The notes: generated by a model from the letters alone, not told the origin. DNA of 64,000 bases from Fructobacillus apis (GCF_023893635.1 NZ_JAMWYK010000001.1:62001-126000); one strand, 5' to 3'; positions 24,444-34,230 are shown, counted from the first letter of the stretch. Made by a program: numbers and translations.

Positions 24444-25619
24444 TCATTTGCACTTTTTTTTTTCGAAGTCATCACCTTGAATCTTATAAAACTGCACCTG
24501 GTTAACATCATTTTTAGCTAAGTCAGTGAACTTATATAAACGATAGATCACGTAGTTCGATTTATTTTCAACAGCGAATTCATACTCGTTTTGACTCATA
24601 TAAAACGGCGTATTTGAAGAGCCATTAGTGGTCTTTACCTCGATGTATAACGGACTGCCGTCGATGTTGTATGAAAGAATATCATATCCGTCACCATCCC
24701 CATCTTTTGAAACACGCTTAACCATTGCTTGTAATTGAGGATAATCGACAAGCCGCTGCTTCTCGTATTCTAAGACAAGTTCTTCTCCACTCAAACCTAA
24801 TTCTTGGTTCTTTTCATGCTGGGCAAGGTAATCTTTTTTTTTAGCTATTCTTTTCTTTTTACCAGAACTATTTTTTCGAGTCTTTCGAGAAACGGGACGT
24901 TGCTTTTCAATAAGTTTAGCTTCCGATAACTTATCTGTAATGGACACCGTTTCCTGTACGTTATTCGTGAAAGAAGCATTACGTTGATAATTCAAAATAT
25001 AGGTAACACTCTCGGTGAGATCCCCAGCATCTTGCATTAAGGACTTAACGTCCATTAGCTTCGACCACATCAGCTCAACGTCCTTTACCAAAACAGAATT
25101 GCCTGGAAGGTCATTCGCATCATACTCAATACTATAAATTTCACCAGCTTCATAGCCCAAAGCTAACTTACTCGATTTTGAACTAGTAGTTGCTAGCTTC
25201 ATAGGTAGTGCCGTATTTCGAATGGACAATTTCGATTGGAAATAGGAAGAAACTTCTTTTACTTTGTCCACGGCTGATTGTTCAAAGTTGTCATTCTTAA
25301 ATTCTTTTTCCCAAAAAGTCCACCCTTGATTAAGTGAAAGATAGACACGTTTCATATCTTCTGAAAAAAGATAAACAACAAAGAAACCACGTTGTACAGA
25401 AGTAGTCATTTCAGTATCGCAAATGGCAATCCAGGGGGCTCCAGCCCATCCACCTGAGCCTCCAGACCCATAGACTTTGATCTTATCATTATTGAACGAC
25501 AACTCGTCAGCATCAAATCCACGACGCAACGTTGCCGCAAGCCAATTCCCTGCAAAATCTTTTTTTGTTTCTGTTAAATAATTGTTTAATACAGTTTCCA
25601 GTGTATCGTGTATGTTCAT
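24444..25619 (-). CDS. MrcB-like (DUF3578) and DUF3883 fusion, putative modification-dependent restriction protein
   Basis: A 391-aa protein in two parts. Residues about 1-215 match the MrcB/DUF3578 domain (GSGGSGGWAGAPWIAICD near 51-68, FFVVYLFSEDMKRVYLSLNQGW at 79-100), related to the N-terminal region of McrB-type enzymes. A Lys-rich linker covers 243-263. Residues about 270-385 are a DUF3883 domain with a PD-(D/E)XK-like core: Glu279/Glu280 in GLSGEELVLEYE, Asp313 in GYDILSY, Glu327 and Lys329 in IEVKTT. No GTPase or helicase is fused or adjacent. The gene is clearly more AT-rich than its core neighbours, which suggests horizontal transfer. Sensing of modified DNA followed by cleavage is an inference. 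Confidence 0.82.
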   Translation of the reverse strand: MNIHDTLETVLNNYLTETKKDFAGNWLAATLRRGFDADELSFNNDKIKVYGSGGSGGWAGAPWIAICDTEMTTSVQRGFFVVYLFSEDMKRVYLSLNQGWTFWEKEFKNDNFEQSAVDKVKEVSSYFQSKLSIRNTALPMKLATTSSKSSKLALGYEAGEIYSIEYDANDLPGNSVLVKDVELMWSKLMDVKSLMQDAGDLTESVTYILNYQRNASFTNNVQETVSITDKLSEAKLIEKQRPVSRKTRKNSSGKKKRIAKKKDYLAQHEKNQELGLSGEELVLEYEKQRLVDYPQLQAMVKRVSKDGDGDGYDILSYNIDGSPLYIEVKTTNGSSNTPFYMSQNEYEFAVENKSNYVIYRLYKFTDLAKNDVNQVQFYKIQGDDFEKKKCK

Positions 25620-25788
25620 CTTAAACTTCCTTTTATACTATCCACAGATAATTGTATAACAAATATTCTATTTTAGAATAAAAAGAAATATTCTCTTGGC
25701 AGGCCTCATCCCCCATCTTTTCCTTCCACACACTCTCGCTGCTCGCCGCCATTCCCTGCTGTTGGTGCGCACCAGGGCAAACAAAAAA

Positions 25789-25810
25789 GCCGGCCCGGGA
25801 CGGGGCCGAC
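25789..25810 (-). terminator. glyS terminator
   Basis: GCCGGCCC/GGGGCCGAC-type stem followed on the minus strand by TTTTTT, just after the glyS stop. Confidence 0.7.
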
Positions 25811-25828
25811 TTTTACAGCTTAAATAAC

Positions 25829-27886
25829 TTACTTAATCACGATTTCTTCAATGTCACCGAGGGCGTCGATCATCGTGTTGATGGCACCCAACTGTGCGTA
25901 ACGGTTGTTCTTCACCGCTTCGTCATCGTCGTTTACCATCGTGTGGTCGAAGTAGGCCGCAATTGGCGCCTGCAACTTGGCCAATGCCTGGTAGATGGCT
26001 TCCGCCCCTTCCGGCTTCAACGCGTCCACTGACATATCCTTGGTTGCTTCGTACAAGGCCTTTTCCTGGTCGTTTGCGAGAAGCGCTGGGTCTACCGGAG
26101 CCTGCACAGGTTCCTTCTTCGCCAAGCGGGCCACACGTGACAAGGCTTCCATGACGTCACGGAAGTCTTCGTCTTCGCTGTGCTTTGCCAAGACCTTCGT
26201 CCGGTCCGCCACGTAAACGTAGTCTCCGATAATCACGTTGGCCGTTCCAGCCGTCACAATGTCCTTGCGGATACCAGCGTCAAGCGCTTGCTTGCGCACA
26301 CGGTCCGTCAAGAATGACAAGACCATGTTCAAGTTGGCGTCGGTCACTTCGCCGTTTGCCTGCTTGAAGGCCGTCAAAATGTCCAAGAGGTTCACGTGCC
26401 AATCGTGTGCTTCCAAGGTCTTCACAACCCCGGCTGCGGCACGACGGAGTCCGTAAGGGTCGTTGGCACCAGATGGAATCATGTCGTGGGCAAAGAAGGT
26501 CACGATGGAATCAAACTTGTCGGCCATGGCCAAAACTGCACCAACCTTCGTCTGGGCAACTTCACCTTCGGCTGACGTTGGCAAGTAGTGCTCGTAGATG
26601 GCCTTAGCGACGGCGTCGTTTTCGCCCATCATCTTGGCGTAGTGTTCACCCATCACACCCTGGAGTTCGTCGAATTCACCGACCATCCCCGTCATGAGGT
26701 CAAACTTGTAGATTGAAGCTGCGCGCTTCAAGTCGGCCTTTTCTTGAGCGTCCAAGTTCAAGGCGTCGGCCATCTGGGCTGACAAGCCAGACACGCGTTC
26801 CATGTGTTCGTAGACCGTTCCAATCTTTTCGTGGAAGACGAGCTTCTGCACACGTTCCATGTAATCGGCGATGGTCTTTTGCTGGTCTTCCTTGTAGAAG
26901 AAGGCCGCGTCTTCCAAACGGGCAACAAGCACCTTTTCGTTACCACGGGCAACGTTTTCAAGGTGTTCATCGTTTCCGTTACGGACGGACAAGAAGTGTG
27001 GCAAGAGGTCGCCAGCTTCGTTTGTCACGAAGAAGAAGCGTTGGTGGTCACGCATTGACGTGATCAAGACTTCCTTTGGCAAGGCCAAGTACTTCTCGTC
27101 GAAGTTTCCGGCAAAGGCCGTTGGCCATTCGACGATGTTGTTCACTTCTTCCAAGAGGTCAACGGCGAGTTCAGACTTCAGGTCGAGCTGCCAGTTGTTC
27201 TTCTTGGCGATGGCGTTCAATTGGTCTTCAATCGTTTGCTTACGCTTGTCGGCGTTCACCATGACAAAGGCAGCTTCGAGGGCTGATTCGTAGTCCTGGG
27301 CGGATGCGACTTTGATATCATCAGTGGACAAGAAACGGTGACCACGGGTCGTGTTCCCCGCTTCGACGTCGAGCACTGAGAATGGCACGACTTCGTTGTC
27401 CAAAAGTGACACGATCCAACGGATTGGACGGATGTAATGGAAGCTGTGGTTCCCCCACTTCATGTAAGTGGTGAAAGTCATTTGTTCAACCACTTCCTTA
27501 CCGATGAGGGCGAGGATTTCCTTGGCAGGCACACCGGCGATTTCCTTCTTAGCCCAGAGGTAACCGTCCTTTTCCGTCAATTCTTCAGGCGTCGTCCCCT
27601 GTCCGCGGGCGAACCCTTGGGCGGCCTTTGACCAGTTCCCTTCGTCGTCCTTGGCGCGATCCACGGCTGGTCCACGCTTTTCTTCTGAAATGGATTCAGA
27701 ACCATCGGCCAAGCCTTCAAGTGAGACGGCCAAACGACGTGGCGTTGAGAAAGGCTTGATTTCTTGAACGGCCAAACGGTGTTCGTCCAAGAAGTCCTTC
27801 ACGCGCTTTACTAATTGCTTTTCAGAAGACGTCACCAAGTGGGCGGGCATTTCTTCCAAACCAATTTCTAAGATGTAATCTGCCAT
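25829..27886 (-). CDS. glyS: Glycine--tRNA ligase beta subunit
   Basis: The 685-aa beta subunit of the heterotetrameric bacterial GlyRS. It carries the tRNA-binding parts: N-terminal LEIGLEEMPAHLV, a central HD-like domain, the GANDPYGLRRAA motif near 478, and the C-terminal anticodon-binding domain. Its ATG shares one base with the glyQ stop (TAATG), so the subunits are translationally coupled. Confidence 0.97.
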   Translation of the reverse strand: MADYILEIGLEEMPAHLVTSSEKQLVKRVKDFLDEHRLAVQEIKPFSTPRRLAVSLEGLADGSESISEEKRGPAVDRAKDDEGNWSKAAQGFARGQGTTPEELTEKDGYLWAKKEIAGVPAKEILALIGKEVVEQMTFTTYMKWGNHSFHYIRPIRWIVSLLDNEVVPFSVLDVEAGNTTRGHRFLSTDDIKVASAQDYESALEAAFVMVNADKRKQTIEDQLNAIAKKNNWQLDLKSELAVDLLEEVNNIVEWPTAFAGNFDEKYLALPKEVLITSMRDHQRFFFVTNEAGDLLPHFLSVRNGNDEHLENVARGNEKVLVARLEDAAFFYKEDQQKTIADYMERVQKLVFHEKIGTVYEHMERVSGLSAQMADALNLDAQEKADLKRAASIYKFDLMTGMVGEFDELQGVMGEHYAKMMGENDAVAKAIYEHYLPTSAEGEVAQTKVGAVLAMADKFDSIVTFFAHDMIPSGANDPYGLRRAAAGVVKTLEAHDWHVNLLDILTAFKQANGEVTDANLNMVLSFLTDRVRKQALDAGIRKDIVTAGTANVIIGDYVYVADRTKVLAKHSEDEDFRDVMEALSRVARLAKKEPVQAPVDPALLANDQEKALYEATKDMSVDALKPEGAEAIYQALAKLQAPIAAYFDHTMVNDDDEAVKNNRYAQLGAINTMIDALGDIEEIVIK

Positions 27887-28833
27887 TAGTTCTGCTCCTC
27901 TTTCTTCGTGTACTTACCCTTTTCACCAAGGTACTTGTCGCGCAAAGCTTCGTCCTTCAACAAAGGGAAGCCAAGCTTGGCACGTTCTTCGATGAAGACC
28001 TTTGACACCTGACGGGCCATCGCACGGATGCGGTGCAAGTAACCGGCACGTTCCGTAACGGAAACCGTTCCGCGGGCGTCCAAGAGGTTAAAGGTGTGGG
28101 ATGACTTCAAAATGTAGTCGTAGGCTGGGTGAACGAGACCCAATTCCAAGTTGTGCTTGGCTTCGGCTTCGTAGTCGTCGAAGTGGCGGAGCAACATGTC
28201 TTGGTTTGATTCTTCAAAGGCGTACTTTGAGTGTTCGTATTCCGGTTCCTTAAAGATGTCACCGTACAAAACGCCGTGACCCCATTCGAGATCGTAGACC
28301 GTTGGCACGTCTTGGATGTAAGAAGCCAAACGTTCCAACCCGTACGTGATTTCGGCAGTGACAGAATCAACTTCGATTCCACCAACCTGTTGGAAGTACG
28401 TAAACTGCGTCACTTCCATACCGTCGAGCCAAACTTCCCAACCGATACCGGCGGCACCCATTGATGGGTTTTCCCAGTTATCTTCCACGAAACGGATGTC
28501 GTGTTCCAAAGGCTTGATACCCAAGGCTTCCAATGAAGCGAGGTACAATTCCTGGATGTTATCAGGTGATGGCTTCATCACCACTTGGAACTGGTGGTGT
28601 TGGAAGAGACGGTTTGGGTTGTCTCCGTATCGACCGTCGGCCGGACGACGGGATGGTTGCACGTAGGCGGCCTTCCATGGTTCCGGTCCGTTGGCACGCA
28701 AGAACGTGTATGGACTCTGCGTTCCAGCACCGACTTCGTTGTCATAGGCTTGCATCAAGTTGGCGCCCTTTTCGGCCCAGAACTCTTGCAAGGTTAAGAT
28801 AATATCTTGTACAGATAATGCATCATTTGCCAT
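27886..28833 (-). CDS. glyQ: Glycine--tRNA ligase alpha subunit
   Basis: The 315-aa catalytic subunit that activates glycine and charges tRNA-Gly with GlyS. The [17 protein letters not shown] region, [20 protein letters not shown] and [16 protein letters not shown] are characteristic. An AAGGAAG site precedes the ATG. No T-box lies directly upstream in the 64-bp gap. The only nearby T-box is ahead of the DUF2130 gene, suggesting a three-gene operon. Confidence 0.97.
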   Translation of the reverse strand: MANDALSVQDIILTLQEFWAEKGANLMQAYDNEVGAGTQSPYTFLRANGPEPWKAAYVQPSRRPADGRYGDNPNRLFQHHQFQVVMKPSPDNIQELYLASLEALGIKPLEHDIRFVEDNWENPSMGAAGIGWEVWLDGMEVTQFTYFQQVGGIEVDSVTAEITYGLERLASYIQDVPTVYDLEWGHGVLYGDIFKEPEYEHSKYAFEESNQDMLLRHFDDYEAEAKHNLELGLVHPAYDYILKSSHTFNLLDARGTVSVTERAGYLHRIRAMARQVSKVFIEERAKLGFPLLKDEALRDKYLGEKGKYTKKEEQN

Positions 28834-28897
28834 GTTAATCTTCCTTTTTATAACTATACTTACTTACTCAAAGCGATTCGGATGAGACTTTGCCAGC

Positions 28898-30277
28898 TTA
28901 TTGATTCTCAGCGTCGAGCGTCTTGAACTTCTCTTGCATCGTCTTGTTTCCCCGGGTCAACTTCTTGACGGTGACGTCATCCAGCTTGGCGTTGGCCAAC
29001 CGGAGTTGGTTTCCCGACGTCTGCAACTTCTTTTTGACCTCTTCCATTCGGCGGATGGCCTTGTCGATTTCCTCGATGGCCTCGCCGAAGTTCTTGGAAT
29101 AGGACTGGTAGTTCTTCGCGAACTTGTTCTTGAAGTTGTTAATGTTGTCTTCGAAGTTCGTGATGTCGATGTTCTTGTTCTTCTCTTCGATCAACTGACG
29201 CTTGTACGACACGGAGTCGAGCGCGGCGTTTCGCAGCAGCCCGATGAAGTGAACGAAGAACTGGGGACGAATCACGTACATCTTCTCGTAGTTTGCCACC
29301 TGAACGATTCCCGTGTTGTAGTAGTCGTTGTCGGCTTCCAACATCGAAACGAGCACGGCGTACTCAGTGTCCTTCTCCTTGCGGTCCTTGTCCAGTTCCT
29401 TGAAGAAGTCCTCGTTCTTATGCTTCTTTTCGGTCGAGTCGGCCTCGTTTTTCATGTCAAACATGATGGAGATGAACTCGACGCCGTCCTGGTAATCGCG
29501 GAAGATGAAGTCCCCCTTCGAACCAGACTCCTTTGAAACCTCGTTGTCCTTTTCGAAGTAGGCGTTTGGAAAGGCGTAGGGCCGCACCTTGTTAAACTCT
29601 TGATGCGCGTACACTTCAAGCGACTCCCCAATTTCCTTGGTGGACTGGCGGGCCTTGAAGTCCTGGTAGAAGGCCACCTTTTCCTCGGCTGCCTTCAGCT
29701 GGGCTTCAAACTCGGCCTTCGTCTTGACCAGGGCCAGTTCCTTGTCGCGGTCCTGGTTGTTGACCTGGTTCTTCAGCTCGAAGACCTGTTGCTCGAGGTT
29801 CTGCTTTTCCTGACCAGCCGCCTCTTTTTGCTTGTTCAGATCAGCCTGCAGGCGCTCCTTTTCGGCCTGGTAGGCGTTTTGAAGCTGCTTTTCCTGCTCG
29901 GCCAAGGCCAGGGCTTGCTTGGAAGCTCCCTGATCCTGTTGGCTCTTTAATTCGGCCTTCAGGTTGGCGAGTTCTTCTTTGAGCTTGTTCGTCTCCTCTT
30001 CAGCCTTTTTGCTTTCGGCCTGTTTAGCCTCTGTCAAATTCACGGCCGCGGATTGCTTTTCTTGTGCGATACGCGCCTCTAAGAGCTCTTCTTGGCTCTT
30101 TTGCCAGGCTGCCTTCTCAGAAGCAAGCTTCTGCTCGAAAGCGGCTTGCACGGCGCTTGATAAGCCTTCGGTGTCAACCTTTTGCTCATCTTTTAAATCA
30201 ATGGTGTCACCCACCTGACCGGCCTGGTCTAATACCAGTGTCGTTTCGGATGCCAGGTGGTAGGAAAGTTTTGCCAT
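28898..30277 (-). CDS. DUF2130 domain protein with a long coiled coil
   Basis: A 459-aa protein from ATG 30277, which has an AAGGAGG site. Upstream in-frame codons lie in the T-box leader and are not used. Residues about 45-205 form a Gln/Glu/Lys/Ala-rich coiled coil. The C-terminal half is DUF2130: QEFNKVRPYAFPNAYFEKD, SKGDFIFRDY, FISIMFDMKNEAD, VLVSMLEADNDYY. The Asp...Asp-x-Lys spacing loosely recalls PD-(D/E)XK or RmuC-like folds, but nuclease function is unproven. It lies between a T-box and glyQS. Confidence 0.85.
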   Translation of the reverse strand: MAKLSYHLASETTLVLDQAGQVGDTIDLKDEQKVDTEGLSSAVQAAFEQKLASEKAAWQKSQEELLEARIAQEKQSAAVNLTEAKQAESKKAEEETNKLKEELANLKAELKSQQDQGASKQALALAEQEKQLQNAYQAEKERLQADLNKQKEAAGQEKQNLEQQVFELKNQVNNQDRDKELALVKTKAEFEAQLKAAEEKVAFYQDFKARQSTKEIGESLEVYAHQEFNKVRPYAFPNAYFEKDNEVSKESGSKGDFIFRDYQDGVEFISIMFDMKNEADSTEKKHKNEDFFKELDKDRKEKDTEYAVLVSMLEADNDYYNTGIVQVANYEKMYVIRPQFFVHFIGLLRNAALDSVSYKRQLIEEKNKNIDITNFEDNINNFKNKFAKNYQSYSKNFGEAIEEIDKAIRRMEEVKKKLQTSGNQLRLANAKLDDVTVKKLTRGNKTMQEKFKTLDAENQ

Positions 30278-30296
30278 AACGCCTCCTTTTTTTAGA

Positions 30297-30455
30297 CAAA
30301 AAACCGCGCCAAACGGTCCAATGCCAAAGTTCATTGACATCAGGACGCTTGCGCGCGGTTCCACCTGAATTCCAGGGCTTCAAAGAAGCCCTGACACTTT
30401 CGTTGATATTCAACTCCTCGGGTTCCAAACCGAATCAACGTCGAATTGCTTATCC
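30297..30455 (-). promoter_or_regulatory. T-box riboswitch, probably tRNA-Gly responsive
   Basis: The T-box core AGGTGGAACCGCG is at 30354-30366. UGGA would pair with a tRNA ending UCCA, which fits the U discriminator of tRNA-Gly. The competing terminator closes with GGCGCGG followed by TTTTTT near 30297. A 5' stem GTTGAT/ATCAAC of only about 38 nt suggests a very short stem I. A GGA on the 3' side of its loop is a possible Gly specifier, but this assignment is uncertain. Confidence 0.85.
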
Positions 30456-30457
30456 AT

Positions 30458-30486
30458 ATTATGCTATTTCTTGCTAAAAAAGGCAA
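30458..30486 (-). promoter_or_regulatory. Promoter of the T-box / DUF2130 / glyQS operon
   Basis: TTGCCT (30481-30486), 17-bp spacer, CATAAT (30458-30463) on the minus strand, a few bases upstream of the T-box stem I. Confidence 0.5.
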
Positions 30487-30522
30487 GAAAAAAAGCAGCA
30501 CATTTTATCATTTTACATAAAA

Positions 30523-30550
30523 AAGGCCCAAGCTATTCAGCTTGAGCCTT
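30523..30550 (-). terminator. frr terminator
   Basis: AAGGCTCAAGCT / AGCTTGGGCCTT stem (one G-U type pair), loop GAAT, followed by TTTTTT on the minus strand. Confidence 0.8.
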
Positions 30551-30566
30551 TTAATAAATGAGTGAA

Positions 30567-31112
30567 TTAGATCTTCATCAAATCCGCTTCCTTTTCAGAA
30601 GCAATCGTGTCGATGGACTTGATGTTTTCGTCCGTCAACTTTTGAATCTTGTCTTCGTGGTCGCGAACTTCGTCTTCCGTCAAGTCCTTGTCCTTCTTGA
30701 TCGTATCCATGGCGTCACGACGGACGTTACGGATAGCAACCTTAGACTTTTCGGCTTCGGCCTTCACTTCCTTTGCCAATTCCTTACGACGTTCTTCCGT
30801 CATTTGTGGAATGGCCAAGCGGATGATGTTTCCATCAGAAGCTGGGTTCAAGCCCAAGTCAGACATGTTGATGGCAGCCACTATGGCATCCAAGGCGTTC
30901 TTATCAAAGGGCGTAAGCAAAAGCATACGAGCTTCGGGAACAGAGATGGAAGCCACTTGGTTCAACGGTACCATGGCACCGTAGTATTCCACTTGGACAC
31001 GGTCCAAGATACGTGGGTTGGCACGTCCAGTACGGATTTCGGCCAATTCACGACGCAAGGCGTCTTGGGCCTTTTGCATCTTTTCTTTTGTTTGATTAAA
31101 ATCAATCGCCAT
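30567..31112 (-). CDS. frr: Ribosome recycling factor
   Basis: A 181-aa protein that, with EF-G, splits post-termination ribosomes. It has the tRNA-shaped three-helix fold: AQDALRRELAEIRTGRANPRIL at the start, then DLGLNPASDGNIIRLAIPQMTEERRKE. It is placed two bases after pyrH, completing the conserved rpsB-tsf-pyrH-frr order. Confidence 0.97.
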   Translation of the reverse strand: MAIDFNQTKEKMQKAQDALRRELAEIRTGRANPRILDRVQVEYYGAMVPLNQVASISVPEARMLLLTPFDKNALDAIVAAINMSDLGLNPASDGNIIRLAIPQMTEERRKELAKEVKAEAEKSKVAIRNVRRDAMDTIKKDKDLTEDEVRDHEDKIQKLTDENIKSIDTIASEKEADLMKI

Positions 31113-31114
31113 GA

Positions 31115-31840
31115 TTATTCTTCTCCTGTGACGGTCGTTCCGATTTCTTCACCGGCAATGACCTTTTGAATATTACCTGATTGGTTTAAGTTGAAGACGA
31201 CCAAAGGCATGTTGTTGTCCATTGACATCGTTGATGCCGTGGCGTCCATGACCTTCAAGCCCTTCTTGATGATGTCCAAGTGCGTCAAGTGTTGGAACTT
31301 TTGTGCATCTGGGTTCGTCCGTGGATCAGAGTCGTAGACTCCGTCAACACCGTTTTTAGCCATCAAGATAGCATCGGCGTTAATTTCGTTGGCACGCAAA
31401 GCGGCCGTCGTATCCGTTGAGAAGTAAGGTGAACCCACACCAGCAGCGAAAATCACGATGCGACCCTTTTCCAAGTGGCGAATGGCACGCCCACGGATGT
31501 AAGGTTCCGCGATTTGTTGCATGGTAATGGCTGTTTGAACACGGGTTGGTACGCCAGCACGTTCCAAAGCATCCTGCAAAACCAAGGCGTTCATGGTCGT
31601 TCCAAGCATACCAGTGTAGTCAGCTCGTGAACGTTCCATTCCAACCTTAGAAGCTGGTTCACCACGCCAGAGGTTACCACCACCAACAACGATGGCGATT
31701 TCCGTTCCCATATCGTGAACGGACTTGATTTCTTGAGCGATTGAAGAAACCGTCTCCAAATCAATTCCCTGACCCTTAGCACCTGCCAAAGCTTCTCCAG
31801 AAAGCTTCATCAAAACACGTTTGTACTTCTTATCAGTCAT
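31115..31840 (-). CDS. pyrH: UMP kinase
   Basis: A 241-aa hexameric amino-acid-kinase-fold enzyme that phosphorylates UMP to UDP. Motifs are [12 protein letters not shown] at the N-terminus, [32 protein letters not shown] and the [10 protein letters not shown] loop. ATG 31840 with AAGGAGA is chosen over upstream in-frame codons that run back through the terminator. It forms an operon with frr. Confidence 0.97.
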   Translation of the reverse strand: MTDKKYKRVLMKLSGEALAGAKGQGIDLETVSSIAQEIKSVHDMGTEIAIVVGGGNLWRGEPASKVGMERSRADYTGMLGTTMNALVLQDALERAGVPTRVQTAITMQQIAEPYIRGRAIRHLEKGRIVIFAAGVGSPYFSTDTTAALRANEINADAILMAKNGVDGVYDSDPRTNPDAQKFQHLTHLDIIKKGLKVMDATASTMSMDNNMPLVVFNLNQSGNIQKVIAGEEIGTTVTGEE

Positions 31841-31901
31841 GGTGTCTCCTTTTTTCTTAACATCCATTATATCAGAGCGCGACAAAAACGTCCGTAAAAA
31901 A

Positions 31902-31927
31902 AGTGTCCAAAATAACACTTGGACACT
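31902..31927 (-). terminator. Terminator or attenuator between tsf and pyrH
   Basis: AGTGTCCAA, loop of 8 nt, TTGGACACT, with a T-run on the minus strand, lying between the tsf stop and pyrH. Confidence 0.75.
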
Positions 31928-31941
31928 CTTTTTTAAAGGTC

Positions 31942-32820
31942 TTATTGACCGATTTGCTTAGCAACTTCGTCTGCCAAGTTTGTGTTTTGCTTTTCGATTC
32001 CTTCACCAACTTGGTAACGAACGAAAGACTTAACCGTCATGTTGTTTGCTTCAACGAATTGTGCAACCGTTTGGTCACCATTCTTAACGAATGGTTGGTC
32101 CAACAATGAGATTTCAGCCAAGAACTTCTTGATACGTCCTTCAACCATCTTTTCCTTGATGTTGTCAGGCTTTCCGTTCAAGTCTTCAGAAGCCAATTGA
32201 ACTTCCTTTTCCTTTGCCACAACTTCGGCAGGAACGTCTTGATCTGAAACGTATTGTGGGGCGATGGCTGCGATGTGCATGGCAACGTCACGGGCTGCAT
32301 CAGCGTCTGAACCTGAGAATACGGCCAATGCTGAGATTGATCCACCCATGTGTGAGTAGCAACCGAATACTTCGTCGTCTGACTTAGTAGCCGTTTCGAA
32401 GCGACGGAGCGTGATCTTTTCACCAGTGATTTGTGACACGTTGATGATCAAGTCGTTCAACGTACGTCCATCTTCAACTGGCAATGCCAAAGCAGCTTCA
32501 ACATCAGCTGGTTCTGCGGCCAAGATCGTCTTTGCAACAGTAGCCAAAAGGTCGTTGAATTCCTTGTTTCCGGCAACGAAGTCCGTTTCAGAGTTCAATT
32601 CGATGATGGCAGCCTTGTTACCTTCTTCAGTAACGTAAGTCATACCCTCAGCGGCGACACGGTCACCCTTCTTGGCAGCCTTGGCCATACCCTTTTCACG
32701 CAAAAGGTCGATTGCCTTTTCCATGTCACCTTCGGCTTCAACCAAAGCCTTCTTGGCGTCCATCATTCCAACAGACGTCTTATCACGTAATTCCTTTACC
32801 ATCTTTGCTGTAACAGCCAT
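31942..32820 (-). CDS. tsf: Elongation factor Ts
   Basis: A 292-aa nucleotide exchange factor for EF-Tu. The UBA-like N-terminus ([22 protein letters not shown]) and the [10 protein letters not shown] motif that contacts EF-Tu near residue 80 are intact, with both core subdomains present. It is downstream of rpsB with a hairpin in the gap. Confidence 0.97.
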   Translation of the reverse strand: MAVTAKMVKELRDKTSVGMMDAKKALVEAEGDMEKAIDLLREKGMAKAAKKGDRVAAEGMTYVTEEGNKAAIIELNSETDFVAGNKEFNDLLATVAKTILAAEPADVEAALALPVEDGRTLNDLIINVSQITGEKITLRRFETATKSDDEVFGCYSHMGGSISALAVFSGSDADAARDVAMHIAAIAPQYVSDQDVPAEVVAKEKEVQLASEDLNGKPDNIKEKMVEGRIKKFLAEISLLDQPFVKNGDQTVAQFVEANNMTVKSFVRYQVGEGIEKQNTNLADEVAKQIGQ

Positions 32821-32851
32821 GAGATTGCTCCTTTATTTCTACATATAAAAA

Positions 32852-32888
32852 GCCGTTCCAGCGTCCCAAGCAGGTCCACCGGAACGGC
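32852..32888 (-). terminator. Attenuator hairpin between rpsB and tsf
   Basis: GCCGTTCC pairs with GGAACGGC across a loop of about 21 nt and is followed by TTTTTA on the minus strand. This is typical of partial termination after rpsB. Confidence 0.65.
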
Positions 32889-32907
32889 AAATCAGATACT
32901 AAATTGC

Positions 32908-33681
32908 TTAGTTGTCCTTTTCGACAATGTCAGTAATTTCTTCGATTGATTCAGTGTTTTCGTCACCTTCGATGAAAGCGTCTTCAGCTGATTGGTCTTG
33001 ACCTTGGCGGCCTTCGATTACAGCATCCGCCATCTTTGAAGTGATCAAACGGATGGCACGGATTGCGTCATCGTTTGCAGGAATCTTAACATCGATGTCA
33101 TCAGGGTTAGCGTTCGTGTCGATCATAGCCACAACTGGGATTTTCAACATGTTTGCTTCCTTAACAGCGATTTCTTCCTTCTTAGGATCAACAACGAACA
33201 AAACGTCAGGCAAGTCTTGCATGTCTTCGATTCCACCCAAGAACTTGTCAAGCTTTGCGTATTGCTTCTTCAACAATACAACTTCCTTCTTAGGCAAACG
33301 TTCGAAAGTGCCGTCTTGTGACATCTTTTCGATGTCCTTCATGCGCTTTACACGAGTCTTGATCGTGTTCCAGTTCGTCAAAGTTCCACCCAACCAACGG
33401 TGGTTGATGTAGAATTGTCCGGCACGTGAAGCTTCTTCTGCGATTGCGTCTGAAGCTTGCTTCTTCGTACCAACGAACAAGATGTTTGCGCCGTCTGCTG
33501 ATGCGTTACGGATGAAGTTGTAAGCTTCATCAACCATCTTCACCGTCTTTTGCAAGTCGATGATGTGGATTCCGTTACGTTCCGTAAAGATGAACGGTGC
33601 CATCTTTGGGTTCCAGCGACGAGTTTGGTGTCCAAAGTGAACTCCTGCTTCGAGGAGTTCTTTCATACTAATAACTGCCAT
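32908..33681 (-). CDS. rpsB: 30S ribosomal protein S2
   Basis: A 257-aa small-subunit protein. Motifs: [22 protein letters not shown] at the start, [21 protein letters not shown] and the [16 protein letters not shown] stretch. The C-terminal tail is acidic. The ribosome site is TAGGAGG. A structured leader precedes it. Confidence 0.98.
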   Translation of the reverse strand: MAVISMKELLEAGVHFGHQTRRWNPKMAPFIFTERNGIHIIDLQKTVKMVDEAYNFIRNASADGANILFVGTKKQASDAIAEEASRAGQFYINHRWLGGTLTNWNTIKTRVKRMKDIEKMSQDGTFERLPKKEVVLLKKQYAKLDKFLGGIEDMQDLPDVLFVVDPKKEEIAVKEANMLKIPVVAMIDTNANPDDIDVKIPANDDAIRAIRLITSKMADAVIEGRQGQDQSAEDAFIEGDENTESIEEITDIVEKDN

Positions 33682-33789
33682 GTTTGGCCTCCTAGGTTAA
33701 ACCTCCGACCGATTCAAGGTTCGCATGAACATTGCTGCACCTATGCGTTCTCCTCGGTCGTGTGTATTTTTTTGTTGCGATTTCACAAC
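33682..33789 (-). promoter_or_regulatory. Structured rpsB leader, candidate S2 autoregulatory element
   Basis: The roughly 108-nt leader folds into a domain closed by CGACCGA/TCGGTCG with an inner GCAT/ATGC stem. A second stem GGTTTAACC lies next to the ribosome site. Ribosomal protein leaders of this kind are known for rpsB in Gram-positive bacteria. Match to a specific Rfam family was not tested. Confidence 0.5.
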
Positions 33790-33796
33790 GGTTAAT

Positions 33797-33825
33797 AGTT
33801 TACAGGATAATCCCTACCCTGACAA
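33797..33825 (-). promoter_or_regulatory. rpsB promoter
   Basis: TTGTCA (33820-33825), 17-bp spacer, TAAACT (33797-33802) on the minus strand. Confidence 0.6.
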
Positions 33826-33835
33826 GCATTTTTAA

Positions 33836-34129
33836 CTATTTTCGCCAGATTTTTTCATCAACCTGGTGTTCTTTCAAATATTGTTCCTTCTTGACCCGTG
33901 ATAAGGCTTTAAAAGTCGCTTCCGCATGCATCGCGTCGCGCTTGTTATCAAAGGTCTCGAAATGAATGAGTTGCAAGGGATGACGGGACTTCACCCGCGT
34001 AAACTTTGCCCCCTTGCCCGACTCATGCACTTTGAAGCGTCGCCTGGCATCATCGGAATAGCCCCCATAGAAAAAGCCGTCGGCGGTGTATAGGACGTAG
34101 AAGTCGTATGTTTTGTTGGTCTCGGTCAT
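33836..34129 (-). CDS. GIY-YIG domain protein (UPF0213-like)
   Basis: A 97-aa single-domain protein of the small GIY-YIG (UvrC/URI-type) nuclease superfamily. The first motif reads FYVLYTADG and the second FYGGYS in place of Tyr-Ile-Gly, followed by DDARRRFKVHESGKGAKFTR with the conserved Arg and Lys. The closing HAEATFKALSRVKKEQYL is the usual helix with catalytic Glu. Cellular role is unknown. It is transcribed alone just upstream of the rpsB promoter. Confidence 0.9.
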   Translation of the reverse strand: MTETNKTYDFYVLYTADGFFYGGYSDDARRRFKVHESGKGAKFTRVKSRHPLQLIHFETFDNKRDAMHAEATFKALSRVKKEQYLKEHQVDEKIWRK

Positions 34130-34230
34130 GAAAGGACCTGCTCCTTTAATTTTCTATCAAGTAAATGCTTTTCACGCTTTTTTCGATGCCAAAGTCTAAG
34201 GCGACCATGCCTTTTTTCCAGCCCATCATT

